A DNA stretch of 64,000 bases. Source: Clostridium sp. HBUAS56010. Lineage in GTDB: Bacteria; Bacillota; Clostridia; Lachnospirales; Lachnospiraceae. Shown here piece by piece: positions 26,036 through 35,666 of the stretch. Position numbers and translations under genes: made by a program. The DNA lies in the NCBI RefSeq assembly GCF_007115105.1, contig NZ_SULJ01000003.1, positions 62,001 to 126,000 of the forward strand, read 5' to 3'. Each line of letters starts with the position of its first letter. The stretch's first letter is position 1. The notes under the pieces were generated by a model, which made no database searches, was not told the origin of the DNA, and saw only the letters and a list, made by a program, of their open reading frames with translations.

Positions 26036-27964
26036 TTAATACCGCCGTGCCTTTGTGCGGTTTATGATCAGACTTTCATATGCTTTCTGCTGACTTTCTA
26101 CCCCTGTTACGCTTGCAAGCCCTACATTCCACCAGGAACGGTATCCGTCCGTCATGGTCTTAGGAAGGACTTTTATATCGATTAACGTGGAAACGGTTTG
26201 CTTTCTGGCTTCTGCCAGAGCGGCGCTTAATTCCTCCAGTGTTTTTGCCGTGTAGGTTTTTACCCCGTATCCTTCACACACTTTTGCATAATCAATTGGA
26301 ATCAGTCCGCCGTTTAATTGGCCGTCCTGGCTCCGGTAACGGAATTCCGTTGCCAGATTACCAATTCCGTTTGACATCTGCAGATTATTGATACAGCCAA
26401 AACCGCAGTTGTCAAACAGCAGTACATTGATCTTTACCCCTTCCTGCAAAGAGGTAATCAGTTCACTGTGGAGCATCTGAAAACTTCCGTCTCCACACAT
26501 GGAATACACCTCCTGCTGGGGGGCTGCCATCTTCACCCCAAGACTGGCAGATATCTCATATCCCATACAGGAATATCCATATTCCATGTGGTAAGAATCT
26601 TTTTTATCTGTGGTCCACATCCTCTGCAGACAGCCGGGCAGACTTCCCGATGCTCCCACCACAATGGCATCTTGTTCCATCTCTTTTCGAATCAGGGAAA
26701 TGGCTGCGGTCTGGGTAATGCTGGTTTGCGTAAGCTCTGCAAACTCTTTTACTGTCACTGGATTGCCTGCCTGAATCAGAGGTCTGAAATCATCGTCATA
26801 AATATAGGAAGAAAGACGTTCCATCTCCTGCTCCCAGGCTCTCTTTGCCGCCTCAATTTCTCCTGTATAGCCAGACGCATATCCCTTTTTTGAAAGAATG
26901 GGAGTAAGGGCTTCTATTGCTGCCCTTGCATCGGCAACCACAGGCAGGGCATCCATTTTGTAAGCATCGTATCTGGATATATTAATAGAAGCAATCCGTA
27001 CCTCAGGATTCCTAAACTGCCCCTTTGATCCTGTGGTAAAGTCACTTAACCGGGTGCCAACGGCAAGAATCAAATCCGCTTCTTCTGCAATGGTGTTGGC
27101 AGACAGATTCCCTGTCACTCCCAGACCTCCCAGGTTAAATGGATTTGAGGAATGACATGCACTTTTTCCTGCCTGGGTTTCTGCAAAAGGAATGTGAAAC
27201 CGTTCACAAAATTCCTCCAAAGCCTTTCCTGCTTCGGAATATCTTACCCCGCCGCCGCAGATGACCATAGGCTTGCGGCTCTTTATAATCCAGTCTGCAA
27301 GTTCTTCCAGATCCCGTTCACAAGGAAGAGGGCGGGAAATGCGGTGAACCCGTTTTTCAAAGAAATAATCTGGATAATCATAGCTTTCCCCCTGCACATC
27401 CTGAGAAAGTGCAACACAGACTGCCCCTGTCTCAGCCGGATCCGTTAAAACCCGCATGGCATTTACCATGGTTGTCATCAACTGTTCCGGGCGGACAATC
27501 CGGTCCCAGAACTTACACACAGGCCGAAAGGCATCATTGGTTGTGATGGCGGGACTAAAGCTCTGCTCCAACTGCTGCAGCACCGGGTCTGGCTGTCTGG
27601 ATGCAAAAGTATCTCCAGGAAGGAGAAGCAAAGGGATGTGATTAACCGTGGCGCAGGCAGCCGCTGTTACCATATTGGCAGCTCCCGGTCCAATGGAGGA
27701 AGCACAGGCAATGATCTTCTTCCGGTTACTCTGCTTTGCAAATCCAGTTGCCGCATGAGCCATCCCCTGCTCATTTCGCCCCTGATATACCTTTAAGTCC
27801 CCAGGATTTTCCTCCAGCGCCTGCCCCAGTCCTACCACGATTCCATGACCAAATATGGTGAAAACCCCTTCTACAAATTTTGTCACCTGTCCATCCTGCT
27901 CTACATACTGATTATCTAAAAACCGGACCAGTGCCTGCGCAGCCGTCATTTTGGTGTACCCCAT
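26036..27964 (-). CDS. iolD: 3D-(3,5/4)-trihydroxycyclohexane-1,2-dione acylhydrolase (ring opening)
   Basis: A 642-residue thiamine-diphosphate enzyme that opens the cyclohexane ring to 5-deoxy-glucuronate. The ThDP/Mg motif begins [12 protein letters not shown] and ends NCGFGCINN. The N-terminal pyrimidine-binding domain holds the active-site Glu region, and the middle Rossmann domain has [21 protein letters not shown] 27964 has GGGAGAAG upstream; an in-frame TTG at 27997 was rejected. It overlaps no neighbour and is 20 bases after the iolC stop. Confidence 0.95.
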   Translation of the reverse strand: MGYTKMTAAQALVRFLDNQYVEQDGQVTKFVEGVFTIFGHGIVVGLGQALEENPGDLKVYQGRNEQGMAHAATGFAKQSNRKKIIACASSIGPGAANMVTAAACATVNHIPLLLLPGDTFASRQPDPVLQQLEQSFSPAITTNDAFRPVCKFWDRIVRPEQLMTTMVNAMRVLTDPAETGAVCVALSQDVQGESYDYPDYFFEKRVHRISRPLPCERDLEELADWIIKSRKPMVICGGGVRYSEAGKALEEFCERFHIPFAETQAGKSACHSSNPFNLGGLGVTGNLSANTIAEEADLILAVGTRLSDFTTGSKGQFRNPEVRIASINISRYDAYKMDALPVVADARAAIEALTPILSKKGYASGYTGEIEAAKRAWEQEMERLSSYIYDDDFRPLIQAGNPVTVKEFAELTQTSITQTAAISLIRKEMEQDAIVVGASGSLPGCLQRMWTTDKKDSYHMEYGYSCMGYEISASLGVKMAAPQQEVYSMCGDGSFQMLHSELITSLQEGVKINVLLFDNCGFGCINNLQMSNGIGNLATEFRYRSQDGQLNGGLIPIDYAKVCEGYGVKTYTAKTLEELSAALAEARKQTVSTLIDIKVLPKTMTDGYRSWWNVGLASVTGVESQQKAYESLIINRTKARRY

Positions 27965-27983
27965 ATGAATTCTTCTCCCTTCT

Positions 27984-29000
27984 CTATGCCCTTGCAATCA
28001 TCTCGCCATATTTTTCTTTGCTTTCACGGATAAATGCTTTCACCTGTTCCGTTCCCGGAAGATCCTCAGAACAGGAGTGGCTGGCTACCATCATGGCAGC
28101 TTCCGCACTTCCAAATTCCAGAGAGTCCATCATATCAAACCCCTGGAACAATCCGTATAAAAATCCAGAGCCATAACCATCTCCCCCACCAAAGGATTTT
28201 AAGGCTGTGACTGGAAATGGTTTAATGGTGTAACTGTTTCCGTCATTGGTATAGGCTGTGGAACCTTCTTTTCCATGTTTGATAATTACAATCTTCGCCC
28301 GCTCTTTATGCCACGCAGCCGCGCTTTCCTCATCCGTTCTTCCCGGACAGATCAGACGCTCTGTTAAATTAAATTCTTCTCTGGACCCCATAATGATATC
28401 TGCTTCCTTTGCCACCATGGAATAATAGATGGCAATCTCGTCTTCAGAAACCCAGTTATATGGGCGGTAATCAATATCAAAAATAATGGCTGTCTGGTTT
28501 TTCTTTGCCAGCATAACTGCCTTCAATGCGGCTTCTCTGGAAGGACTTGCGGCTAAAGCTGTGCCGGAGATCAGAATTGCCTTGGTCTCTTTGATGTATT
28601 CTTCATCAATGTCCGAGGGATTCAGTTGTAAATCCGCAATGGAATTACGGTACATCAAAATACTGCTTTCCGAAGGAGATAGAATCTCTGTAAACGTCAG
28701 ACCGATCTTTTCCCCATTTTCACAACGGCGTATTCTGCTTACATCAATTCCTTCTTTCTTAAAAAACTCTGTAACAAAATCTCCAAACTGGTCATCAGAT
28801 ACCCGTGCAAAAAAACCTGCTTTTAATCCATGTCTGGACACGCCTGTGGCAATATTGGCCGGAGAACCTCCCACATATTTTTTAAAAGTGGTACACTCTG
28901 CCAGAGGCTTAAAATAATCCACCGGATTAAAGTCCACTGCAATTCTTCCCAAAAGCACCAGATCCATGGGTCTTTTTTCATCAAATTTTATGTACTGCAT
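27984..29000 (-). CDS. iolC: 5-dehydro-2-deoxygluconokinase
   Basis: A 338-residue PfkB-family kinase that phosphorylates 2-deoxy-5-keto-gluconate at C6. [18 protein letters not shown] (about 41-58) is the substrate signature. The catalytic anion hole reads [15 protein letters not shown] instead of the commoner GAGDxF, keeping the base Asp. Some IolC proteins carry a fused aldolase-like domain; this one does not, matching the separate iolJ just upstream. GGAGGGG precedes the start. Confidence 0.94.
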   Translation of the reverse strand: MQYIKFDEKRPMDLVLLGRIAVDFNPVDYFKPLAECTTFKKYVGGSPANIATGVSRHGLKAGFFARVSDDQFGDFVTEFFKKEGIDVSRIRRCENGEKIGLTFTEILSPSESSILMYRNSIADLQLNPSDIDEEYIKETKAILISGTALAASPSREAALKAVMLAKKNQTAIIFDIDYRPYNWVSEDEIAIYYSMVAKEADIIMGSREEFNLTERLICPGRTDEESAAAWHKERAKIVIIKHGKEGSTAYTNDGNSYTIKPFPVTALKSFGGGDGYGSGFLYGLFQGFDMMDSLEFGSAEAAMMVASHSCSEDLPGTEQVKAFIRESKEKYGEMIARA

Positions 29001-29015
29001 CCTTTCCCCTCCCCT

Positions 29016-29864
29016 TTACTGCAAATCCTTATCCATCTGAAAGATATGGATGTGCTTGATTACATTGTCATAGGTTCCTCTTACCATGGCTTCATTTAAG
29101 CCGAAATAATCATGTTTTCCTTCTTCTGCAAGATAATCTGCCGCTTCTTTGGTCAGACGGTCAAAGCTGGCAGTGGCAATGTTAATCTTTCTGATTCCAA
29201 GGCCGATAGACTTTTTAAAATCCTCTGCTGTAATCCCGGTTCCCCCATGAAGTACCAGAGGAATATGGGTCTTTTCTGCAATGGCACCCAGCACATCAAA
29301 TGCCAGCCTTGGTGCTACCGGATAATTACCGTGCGCATTGCCAATGGCAACTGCCAGCGCATCAATTCCGGTCCGTTCTGCAAACTCTCTGGCTGCCTCC
29401 GGATCGGTCACACGGATTCCTTCGTCCGTGGTTCCGTCTTCGCTTCCTCCAACAAGTCCCAGTTCTGCTTCTACTGCCCCTCCATATTCCCTTGCCAGTT
29501 CCACCGCCTGTCTGGTTCTTTCTATATTTTCCTCAAACGGCAGGGCGGAACCGTCAAACATCACAGATGTAAAACCATAATCCAAAGCTTCTTTTAATAC
29601 TGCTCTGGTCTTTCCATGATCCAGATGAACAGCAATGTCCACCGAAGCGGTCCTTGCCGCCTCCACCATCATGGGACCCATAAGGGCAAGAGGGGAATAA
29701 GGAAGGCGAACCTCTGCAATCTGTAAAATAACAGGAGTGTTGGTATCCTCCGCCGCCTTTACTGCTCCCTTTACCATCTCTAAGTTCCCCACACTAAAGG
29801 CCCCCACCCCATGGTTTTTCTCTTTTGCCTGAGACAGCAGTTTTTTCATGTTTACCAATGCCAT
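29016..29864 (-). CDS. iolJ: 6-phospho-5-dehydro-2-deoxygluconate aldolase
   Basis: A 282-residue class II aldolase that splits the iolC product into dihydroxyacetone phosphate and malonate semialdehyde. Zinc ligands are seen in VHLDHGKTR (two His near 79-83), GNAHGNYP (about 177) and VLHGGTGI (about 206); the AVEAELGLVGG Glu is conserved. The family cannot be separated from fructose or tagatose bisphosphate aldolases by sequence alone, but the iol context decides. AAGGAG precedes the start. Confidence 0.9.
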   Translation of the reverse strand: MALVNMKKLLSQAKEKNHGVGAFSVGNLEMVKGAVKAAEDTNTPVILQIAEVRLPYSPLALMGPMMVEAARTASVDIAVHLDHGKTRAVLKEALDYGFTSVMFDGSALPFEENIERTRQAVELAREYGGAVEAELGLVGGSEDGTTDEGIRVTDPEAAREFAERTGIDALAVAIGNAHGNYPVAPRLAFDVLGAIAEKTHIPLVLHGGTGITAEDFKKSIGLGIRKINIATASFDRLTKEAADYLAEEGKHDYFGLNEAMVRGTYDNVIKHIHIFQMDKDLQ

Positions 29865-29881
29865 ATGCTTCTCCTTTTTAA

Positions 29882-31036
29882 TCAGTCCCAGAGCCTTTTA
29901 TAGATCTCCATCACATCTTCCTTTGTCATGCCTTTTCTGGTGTTTGAAGGACTTCCGCTCTCCATGGCATCTCCTGCCATCTTTTCTATGACTGCCAAAA
30001 ATGCTTCCCGGTCAATGCCATACTCCAAAAGCGACGGAATCTTTAACTCCTCACAGATTCCAACCACTGCATCTAAAAATCTTTTGCTGGCTTCTTCATC
30101 GGATAAATCCTCTGACGCAGCCCCTATTTCCCTTGCCATAATTCCAAACCGCTCATAGGTTCCGTCAAGGGCGAAGCGGAAACACTCCTTTAACAGCATG
30201 GCATTGGAGATTCCATGAGGTACATGGAACAATGCTCCAATTGGACGGCTCATGCCGTGAACCAGGGTTACGGATGCATTGTTAAAGGCAATTCCAGCCT
30301 CCAGAGCTGCCAGTGCCATCTCTTCTCTCGCCTGTTTGTCACTGCCGTCATGAAAGGCTTTGGGAAGCCACTGAAAAATCCGTTTTACTGCTGACAGGGC
30401 AAAAACATCGGATAAGGGCTGTGCCTTTTTTGAAGTATAAGCTTCCATGGCATGGGTTAAGGCATCCAGACCGGTTGCAGCGGTAATGAAAGGCGGAGCT
30501 GTCATGGTAAACCTGGGATCAATTACAGCCAGGTCCGGCATCAGCACGGCGCCTTTTAATAACATCTTTATATCTTTTTTCGTATCCGTAATAATGGTGA
30601 ACTGCGTGGCTTCGGAACCGGTTCCTGCTGTGGTAGGAATGGCGGTCATGAAAGGCATGGTGCCTGTAATGACTTTTCCCATATAATCAGCAGCCGTTCC
30701 TCCGCAGACAGAAAGAGCGGCAATTGCCTTCATGGCGTCCATCGGACTTCCCCCTCCCAGGGCCATAAGAAAATCACAGCCCTCTTCCTGATACCGTTTT
30801 AACCCGGCTTCAATCATTACGTCTGTGGGTTCTCCGTTTATTCCATCAAAAACTGCATACCCAATGTTCTCTTCTTCCAGCAGCTTTGTAAGGATGGTTA
30901 CATTCCCAAGTTTCCCCATCATCTCGTCTGTAACTATCAGTGCTTTCTTTCCCTGCTCTCTCCAATACACGCTGGCATCATAAAGGGCATTTTCACCGCT
31001 TACAATTCTGCCAGGCATGATAAAATCTCTTCCCAT
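29882..31036 (-). CDS. iron-containing alcohol dehydrogenase
   Basis: A 384-residue group III Fe-dependent dehydrogenase, first gene of the inositol operon. NAD motif GGGSPMDAMKA (about 94-104), TTAGTGSEATQF, and the metal-binding His residues in LDALTHAMEAYTS, LVHGMSRPIGALFHVPHG are intact. In this position it may reduce malonate semialdehyde to 3-hydroxypropionate, taking the place of the absent iolA; the family also reduces lactaldehyde, butanal and others. The first ATG is used, preceded by a GGAAGGG stretch. Confidence 0.9.
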   Translation of the reverse strand: MGRDFIMPGRIVSGENALYDASVYWREQGKKALIVTDEMMGKLGNVTILTKLLEEENIGYAVFDGINGEPTDVMIEAGLKRYQEEGCDFLMALGGGSPMDAMKAIAALSVCGGTAADYMGKVITGTMPFMTAIPTTAGTGSEATQFTIITDTKKDIKMLLKGAVLMPDLAVIDPRFTMTAPPFITAATGLDALTHAMEAYTSKKAQPLSDVFALSAVKRIFQWLPKAFHDGSDKQAREEMALAALEAGIAFNNASVTLVHGMSRPIGALFHVPHGISNAMLLKECFRFALDGTYERFGIMAREIGAASEDLSDEEASKRFLDAVVGICEELKIPSLLEYGIDREAFLAVIEKMAGDAMESGSPSNTRKGMTKEDVMEIYKRLWD

Positions 31037-31078
31037 GAGTCCCTTCCCTTCTCCTTATGGTCATATGTTAATTGTATG

Positions 31079-31182
31079 TTGGTTATATTTTGGTTATATA
31101 TTAGCATTTTCTCCGAAACCGGTCAAGAGTTTTTCCTAATTTCTTTCACATTTTGGTCATTTATTGGTATTATATTGATATT
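31079..31182. promoter_or_regulatory. five operator boxes with 11-bp period
   Basis: TTGGTTAT-type boxes start at 31079, 31090, 31153, 31164 and 31175 (TTGGTTATAT twice, then TTGGTCAT, TTGGTATT and TTGATATT). Spacing inside each group is exactly 11 bp, so all lie on one helix face. In Bacillus subtilis IolR binds tandem 11-mers whose complement has a TTGRT core, so these are probably the sites of the DeoR-family regulator encoded next door. The left pair covers the iol -10 and start; the right trio lies upstream and includes the regulator's -35. Confidence 0.65.
31098..31126 (-). promoter_or_regulatory. sigma-A promoter of the inositol operon
   Basis: On the minus strand TTGACC (31121-31126), 17 bases, TAATAT (31098-31103). 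Operator boxes overlap the -10 and lie about 30 bases upstream, which suggests repression in the absence of inositol catabolites. Confidence 0.75.
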
Positions 31183-31203
31183 TTTTTGTGCACCTGTTAT
31201 AAT
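31175..31203 (+). promoter_or_regulatory. sigma-A promoter of the DeoR-family regulator
   Basis: TTGATA (31175-31180), 17 bases, TATAAT (31198-31203). The -35 coincides with the fifth operator box, indicating autoregulation. Confidence 0.7.
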
Positions 31204-31249
31204 TCTATGAGAACATTCTGATCAAAACCCAGCAAATAAGGAGTACACC

Positions 31250-32026
31250 ATGAGAATTTCCCGTATTGACCAATTGGAAGAATATATAGTAGAACATAAA
31301 AACGTCTCGATTGATACGTTGTGCCAGGTGTTTGAGATATCTAAAAATACCGTCCGGAGGGATCTGGATGTTTTGGTTTCCAGAGGAACGGTAGAAAAGG
31401 TATACGGAGGCGTAACCGCCTGTGAAACCACCTCACCGATTCCAGGTCTGGTCACGTTCCAGGAACGTGCCAGTAAAAATGCCCAGAGCAAACAGCAGAT
31501 CGCTGCCCTTGCCGCTTCCTGGGTCAGGGAGCGGGACATCATTTTTCTTGACAGCGGCACCACAACCATGTATCTGGTGGATTACCTGACACATTTAAAC
31601 ATGGTTACCGTGATTACAAACAGCATTCAGGTAATCAATAAAGCCTTAAATTATCCCAATATCAACTTAATTGTCCTGCCTGGTTCCCTTAAACGGGATA
31701 CCGCTTCTTTAGTGGGAATCTCCTGTGTGGAGTATCTGGAGGACTTTAACATTGTGCGGGCTTTTATGGCATGTACCGGAATCTCCGCACAAGCCGGCGT
31801 CTGCAATGCTTCTACGGAAGAATATAATGTAAAAAGGGCTGCTTTAAAAAAAAGCCAGAAGCATTACCTTCTGGCTGATTCCTCAAAATTCGGACGAACC
31901 TCCCTAATGACCTTTGGAGAAGTGAATCAGTTTGATTCCATTGTCACAGACCAGATGCCTGAGGAAGCCTTCTGTTCTTACTGTGAGGAGCAGGGCTGCT
32001 CCATTGACATCGCTCCAAAGCTCTAA
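31250..32026 (+). CDS. DeoR-family regulator, probable inositol repressor
   Basis: A 258-residue DeoR/GlpR protein. The winged HTH occupies 1-58 (IDTLCQVFEISKNTVRRDLD is the recognition region). The effector domain has the family landmarks IFLDSGTTTMYLVDYL and VTVITNSIQVINK and ends LLADSSKFGRTSLMTF. Such proteins bind a phosphorylated sugar acid; B. subtilis IolR binds 2-deoxy-5-keto-gluconate 6-phosphate. It is divergent from the iol operon, with shared boxes between, so it most likely represses that operon and itself. AAGGAG precedes the ATG. Confidence 0.88.
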   Translation: MRISRIDQLEEYIVEHKNVSIDTLCQVFEISKNTVRRDLDVLVSRGTVEKVYGGVTACETTSPIPGLVTFQERASKNAQSKQQIAALAASWVRERDIIFLDSGTTTMYLVDYLTHLNMVTVITNSIQVINKALNYPNINLIVLPGSLKRDTASLVGISCVEYLEDFNIVRAFMACTGISAQAGVCNASTEEYNVKRAALKKSQKHYLLADSSKFGRTSLMTFGEVNQFDSIVTDQMPEEAFCSYCEEQGCSIDIAPKL

Positions 32027-32063
32027 GACGTGCAGACTGGAGCAAGGAGGGTTCAGACACCTT

Positions 32064-33386
32064 TTAGTGAAACGTCACATTTTCTGTGTGCAAAAGGGTG
32101 ACTTCCTCTTTGTAATAAGGTTTCATATCCTCTGTCACATGGATTTTTACACGATCAAACTGGATATCCCTGGCGTATTCTGCATGGATGGCAGATATTT
32201 TTGTCCGAATAATTCCCTCCCCCTGACAGGGGCGGATATCGTACCCTTCAATCTCCCATTTGGAAGTCTTTAAAAGTGTCAGATGAATGTTTTCAAAGCT
32301 TACATCCTCCACCGGATTATCTTCACTTCCCCGGATAAAGATTCCATTCTCCCCTATGCAGGTGATGTTTTGAAAGCGTACATTTCTCACATGACCGGCT
32401 TTTACCCCTGGCTTCCGGTCCTGAACCGTAATGCAGACAGGCTCTGCCCGCCCCCACCATTCGTGAGAAAAACGGCGTGTTTCAATGGTTATATTGGAAA
32501 ATACCACATTTTCCACATGACCCCCATCCCGGATCTGGAGAGAGATTCCCCGATTGCTCTTGCTGATGGTGCAATTTTCTACCAGAACATTCCGGAAACT
32601 GCACTCTCCTTCCGTTCCAAACTTAATGGCTGCACTTGTGGAGATCAGGGTGCAGTTGGAAATGACGATATTTTCACAGGGCCCATAGTGGTTATAATCC
32701 CCGGAATTCTTTAAGACAATGGCATCATCCCCACATTCAATGTGACAGCCGATGATGCGGACATTGGTGCAGTGATCCGGATCAATTCCATCGGAATTGG
32801 CCATCTGCAAGTTGTTGAGCAGCCGGATTCCTTTTATAAGAACATCGTTGCAGCCAACCAGATGGACGGTCCAGAAGGCACAGTTTATCATGGTTACATG
32901 TTCAATGGTCAGATGTTCGAATTTCTCCAGCAGCATAAGCGGAATTCTGGGATAATAGGTTCCCTCAATGTGATACCCGGAATTGGAACCATAAAAGATC
33001 TTTTCATTGGCATCAATGGTGCCAAAACCGGTAATCGCTACATTCTTCTGGTCATAGCCGTAGAGAAACGCATGAAACGGTCTGCCATTATATTCACTGT
33101 TTAAGAAGGAGGGAAGCCCGGATTCATGTGCCACAATCGTTCCCCCGTTTGCAAGGGGATAATAATCCTCCAAATCATCGCTTGCTTTTAATACAGCCCC
33201 CATCTCCAGATGAAATTCCACGTTGGATTTAAGAAGGAGGGAGCCACTGTTATAAACATGACCGCCTGGAAGCACTACCCGCCCTCCCCCGGCAGCCGAA
33301 CAGGTGTCAATGGCCTTTTGGATTGCCTGCCCGTCCTTTGTGATGCCATCTCCTTCTGCCCCAAATTCCAATACATTATAAGTCAT
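32064..33386 (-). CDS. glycoside hydrolase family 28 (polygalacturonase-like)
   Basis: A 440-residue right-handed beta-helix enzyme without signal peptide, so it should act on imported oligosaccharides. The GH28 catalytic residues are visible: NSDGIDPDHC (first Asp) and CGDDAIVLK (Asp pair); the third GHG-like motif is not obvious, and the Arg/Lys site is degenerate. Exo-acting galacturonidase or rhamnogalacturonan specificity is more likely than endo-pectinase. ATG 33386 follows GGGAGGT; the longer frame to 33425 was rejected. It is the last gene of a short set with an isomerase and an oxidoreductase. Confidence 0.88.
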   Translation of the reverse strand: MTYNVLEFGAEGDGITKDGQAIQKAIDTCSAAGGGRVVLPGGHVYNSGSLLLKSNVEFHLEMGAVLKASDDLEDYYPLANGGTIVAHESGLPSFLNSEYNGRPFHAFLYGYDQKNVAITGFGTIDANEKIFYGSNSGYHIEGTYYPRIPLMLLEKFEHLTIEHVTMINCAFWTVHLVGCNDVLIKGIRLLNNLQMANSDGIDPDHCTNVRIIGCHIECGDDAIVLKNSGDYNHYGPCENIVISNCTLISTSAAIKFGTEGECSFRNVLVENCTISKSNRGISLQIRDGGHVENVVFSNITIETRRFSHEWWGRAEPVCITVQDRKPGVKAGHVRNVRFQNITCIGENGIFIRGSEDNPVEDVSFENIHLTLLKTSKWEIEGYDIRPCQGEGIIRTKISAIHAEYARDIQFDRVKIHVTEDMKPYYKEEVTLLHTENVTFH

Positions 33387-33436
33387 AATTACCTCCCGCC
33401 TCTGTGCTCTCATTCGCGTCCTCAAATGATGGCATT

Positions 33437-33445
33437 ATTATAGCA
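33437..33445 (-). promoter_or_regulatory. extended -10 before the GH28 gene
   Basis: TGCTATAAT on the minus strand, with no clear -35. It would give the GH28 gene its own promoter within the 126-base gap behind the isomerase gene. Confidence 0.4.
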
Positions 33446-33512
33446 ATTGAACCAGCGAAAAGAAAGCCAGCCTGATGAAATAGACGGAATTGAATTGTAA
33501 AAAAGCCGTTTT

Positions 33513-34364
33513 TTATATGCCTGTTTTTGAAAGGATTTCTGTCAGTGCTTTATGAGCAAGTATAAAGGCTTCCTCTCCGCTTAATTTCTTCTTTTCTGCA
33601 CCTTGCTTTTCCAGTGCATGGAAACCGGTAAAATCTGCCAGGTGAGGTTCCAGTGAGAGAAATCCCTCATATCCACTTTTCTTTAACATTCCCAGTATCT
33701 TTTCCACATTTCCATCCCCATAACCTGCCGGGACCACGCTCCCATCGGCCCAGAGCGCATCCTTTACATGAATGTAGGCAATGTATGGTTTCAGCATCTC
33801 ATAAGCATCTAAGGTGTCCTGTCTGCACTGGACAAAGTTTGCAAAATCAAACACCGCTTTAAAATGTTCCCCGTAAAATTCCTTCATCAGCTCCAGACAA
33901 CGGTCTGCCTTATCCCCATAGATATCTTTTTCATTCTCATGAAGAAGAACCACCTGATTTTCTTTTGCGTAGTCCACAAATCGTCCCAATCTCTCCATGA
34001 CTTTTCCACGGAAAGGGGTATAGTCTTCCCCTTCCGGCATAAAAAAGCTGAACATCCGGATCAAGGGAGTCTCCATCTCATGAGCAAGCTCTACGGTGTG
34101 TTTATAAAGTTCCATATGAGGTTCAAACTCGTCTGTAATCTTGATCTTTCCAATAGGAGAACCAATTGCAGACAGGCGGATCCCCTCACCGTGAAGCTGT
34201 TTTTTTACTTCCTTTGCCTCTGCCAGAGAATGTTCCACAAGCCCCTTTCCATTGACTCCCCGCATCTCCACATAATTGATGGAACATTTTTTTAATACCT
34301 GTATCTGTTTTGTTAAATCAGGATCAATCTCATCTGCAAACCCGGATCGTTTAATCTTCCACAT
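33513..34364 (-). CDS. sugar phosphate isomerase/epimerase (TIM barrel)
   Basis: A 283-residue member of the AP-endonuclease-2/xylose-isomerase-like fold. Four metal-ligand strands are visible: Glu in VLLHENEKDIYGD, Asp in AVFDFANFVQ, His in YIHVKDALW and Glu in LSLEPHLADF. Relatives act on hexuloses, inosose or 3-keto sugars; the substrate here is open. It follows the Gfo/Idh dehydrogenase gene by 24 bases, a common pair for sugar oxidation and epimerisation, and precedes GH28. Confidence 0.85.
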   Translation of the reverse strand: MWKIKRSGFADEIDPDLTKQIQVLKKCSINYVEMRGVNGKGLVEHSLAEAKEVKKQLHGEGIRLSAIGSPIGKIKITDEFEPHMELYKHTVELAHEMETPLIRMFSFFMPEGEDYTPFRGKVMERLGRFVDYAKENQVVLLHENEKDIYGDKADRCLELMKEFYGEHFKAVFDFANFVQCRQDTLDAYEMLKPYIAYIHVKDALWADGSVVPAGYGDGNVEKILGMLKKSGYEGFLSLEPHLADFTGFHALEKQGAEKKKLSGEEAFILAHKALTEILSKTGI

Positions 34365-34388
34365 ATTTTTTCTCCTTTTCTTTCCCCT

Positions 34389-35543
34389 TTAATAACTGCC
34401 TTCCGTATCAAATACCACTCCGGTTCCCTCTTTTTTTCTGGAGGCTTTACGCCGTTTGTCCAGTTCTGCCAAAAACAGGTCTTCATCAAATGGAATGGAC
34501 ACCTTTCTTCCAAGCCAGCTTGACAAATGCATGGCATTGGAAAGAGTCAGACCGTGAATTCCCTCTACGCCCTCTGCGATAAGAGGAGTTCCATGAAGAA
34601 TTCTTCCTGCAAACGCTTTGATCACTCCCATATGCTGTTCATTGATTCCGTCTGTGGGAACCTCTGTAACTGTACATTCCGGCACGTCAAATCCACCTTT
34701 TGCCCTTTTACAGAATACCCGTTCATTTTCACTCAGCTTATAAAGCAGAAGCTTGTCATGTTCACATACTAGCTTTCCCATCTCCAGGGTTATTTCAAAC
34801 CGGTTGGTTCCGGGGGCATCGGCTGTTGTGGTGACAAACACTCCGGTGGCACCTCCCGGATATTCCATGTAAGCGGTTACATCATCCTCTACCTCAATAT
34901 CATGCCATTTTCCGTTGTGGCAAAAAGCCTGGACCTGATCAGGCATTCCACAGATCCACTGGAGCAGATCCATGTTGTGGGGGCACTGGTTTAACAGCAC
35001 ACCGCCTCCCTCGCCGTCCCAGGTAGCCCGCCAGCTTCCGGAATCATAATAGGACTGGGTTCTGTACCAGTCTGTAACGATCCAGTTCACCCGTTTTATA
35101 GCACCTAACTCTCCGCCTGTTACCAGTTGGTGCATCTTTCTGTATATGCAGTTGGTTCTCTGGTTAAACATCATGGCAAAGACCCGGTCACTTTTCTGTG
35201 CGGCTTCGTTCATTTCCCGTACCTGTCTGGTATAAACCCCAGCCGGTTTTTCACAGAGAACGTGAAGCCCATGTTCCAATCCGTAAATGGTCAGTTCGGG
35301 ATGCTGATAATGAGGAACTGCAATTAACACCGCATCACAGACATCTGCTGCCATCAGATCTATTCCCTCCTCATACACCGCTACTGATTCCGGCAGATGT
35401 GTCCTTGCCCATGTCCGCCGGTTTTCCTGACGGTCTGCAATGGCGGTGACAGCAATCTCAGGCACTTCCCCCTTTAATAAATTTTTGCAATGCCCGGTTC
35501 CCATATTTCCAAGTCCAACGATTCCAAGCCTTACCTGTTCCAT
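34389..35543 (-). CDS. Gfo/Idh/MocA-family oxidoreductase
   Basis: A 384-residue NAD(P)-dependent sugar dehydrogenase. Rossmann motif GLGNMGTGH (10-18), the CEKPAGVY motif (about 94-101) and the C-terminal sheet with GGVLLNQCPHNMDLLQWI are intact. Such enzymes oxidise pyranose hydroxyls, often with TIM-barrel partners like the next gene. ATG 35543 has AGAGGAG upstream; the ORF extends 93 bases further without a site. It is the first gene of the set and faces the AraC regulator. Confidence 0.9.
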   Translation of the reverse strand: MEQVRLGIVGLGNMGTGHCKNLLKGEVPEIAVTAIADRQENRRTWARTHLPESVAVYEEGIDLMAADVCDAVLIAVPHYQHPELTIYGLEHGLHVLCEKPAGVYTRQVREMNEAAQKSDRVFAMMFNQRTNCIYRKMHQLVTGGELGAIKRVNWIVTDWYRTQSYYDSGSWRATWDGEGGGVLLNQCPHNMDLLQWICGMPDQVQAFCHNGKWHDIEVEDDVTAYMEYPGGATGVFVTTTADAPGTNRFEITLEMGKLVCEHDKLLLYKLSENERVFCKRAKGGFDVPECTVTEVPTDGINEQHMGVIKAFAGRILHGTPLIAEGVEGIHGLTLSNAMHLSSWLGRKVSIPFDEDLFLAELDKRRKASRKKEGTGVVFDTEGSY

Positions 35544-35666
35544 TCTGATCTCCTCTTTTCTTTTTCCGGTTTGTGTGATACATTGATTATATACTTTACT
35601 TTGCGCCATTTGCTTGCGCAGATTGACTGGAAACATGCACAGATTGCTTTATGTGGAGGGGATCAT

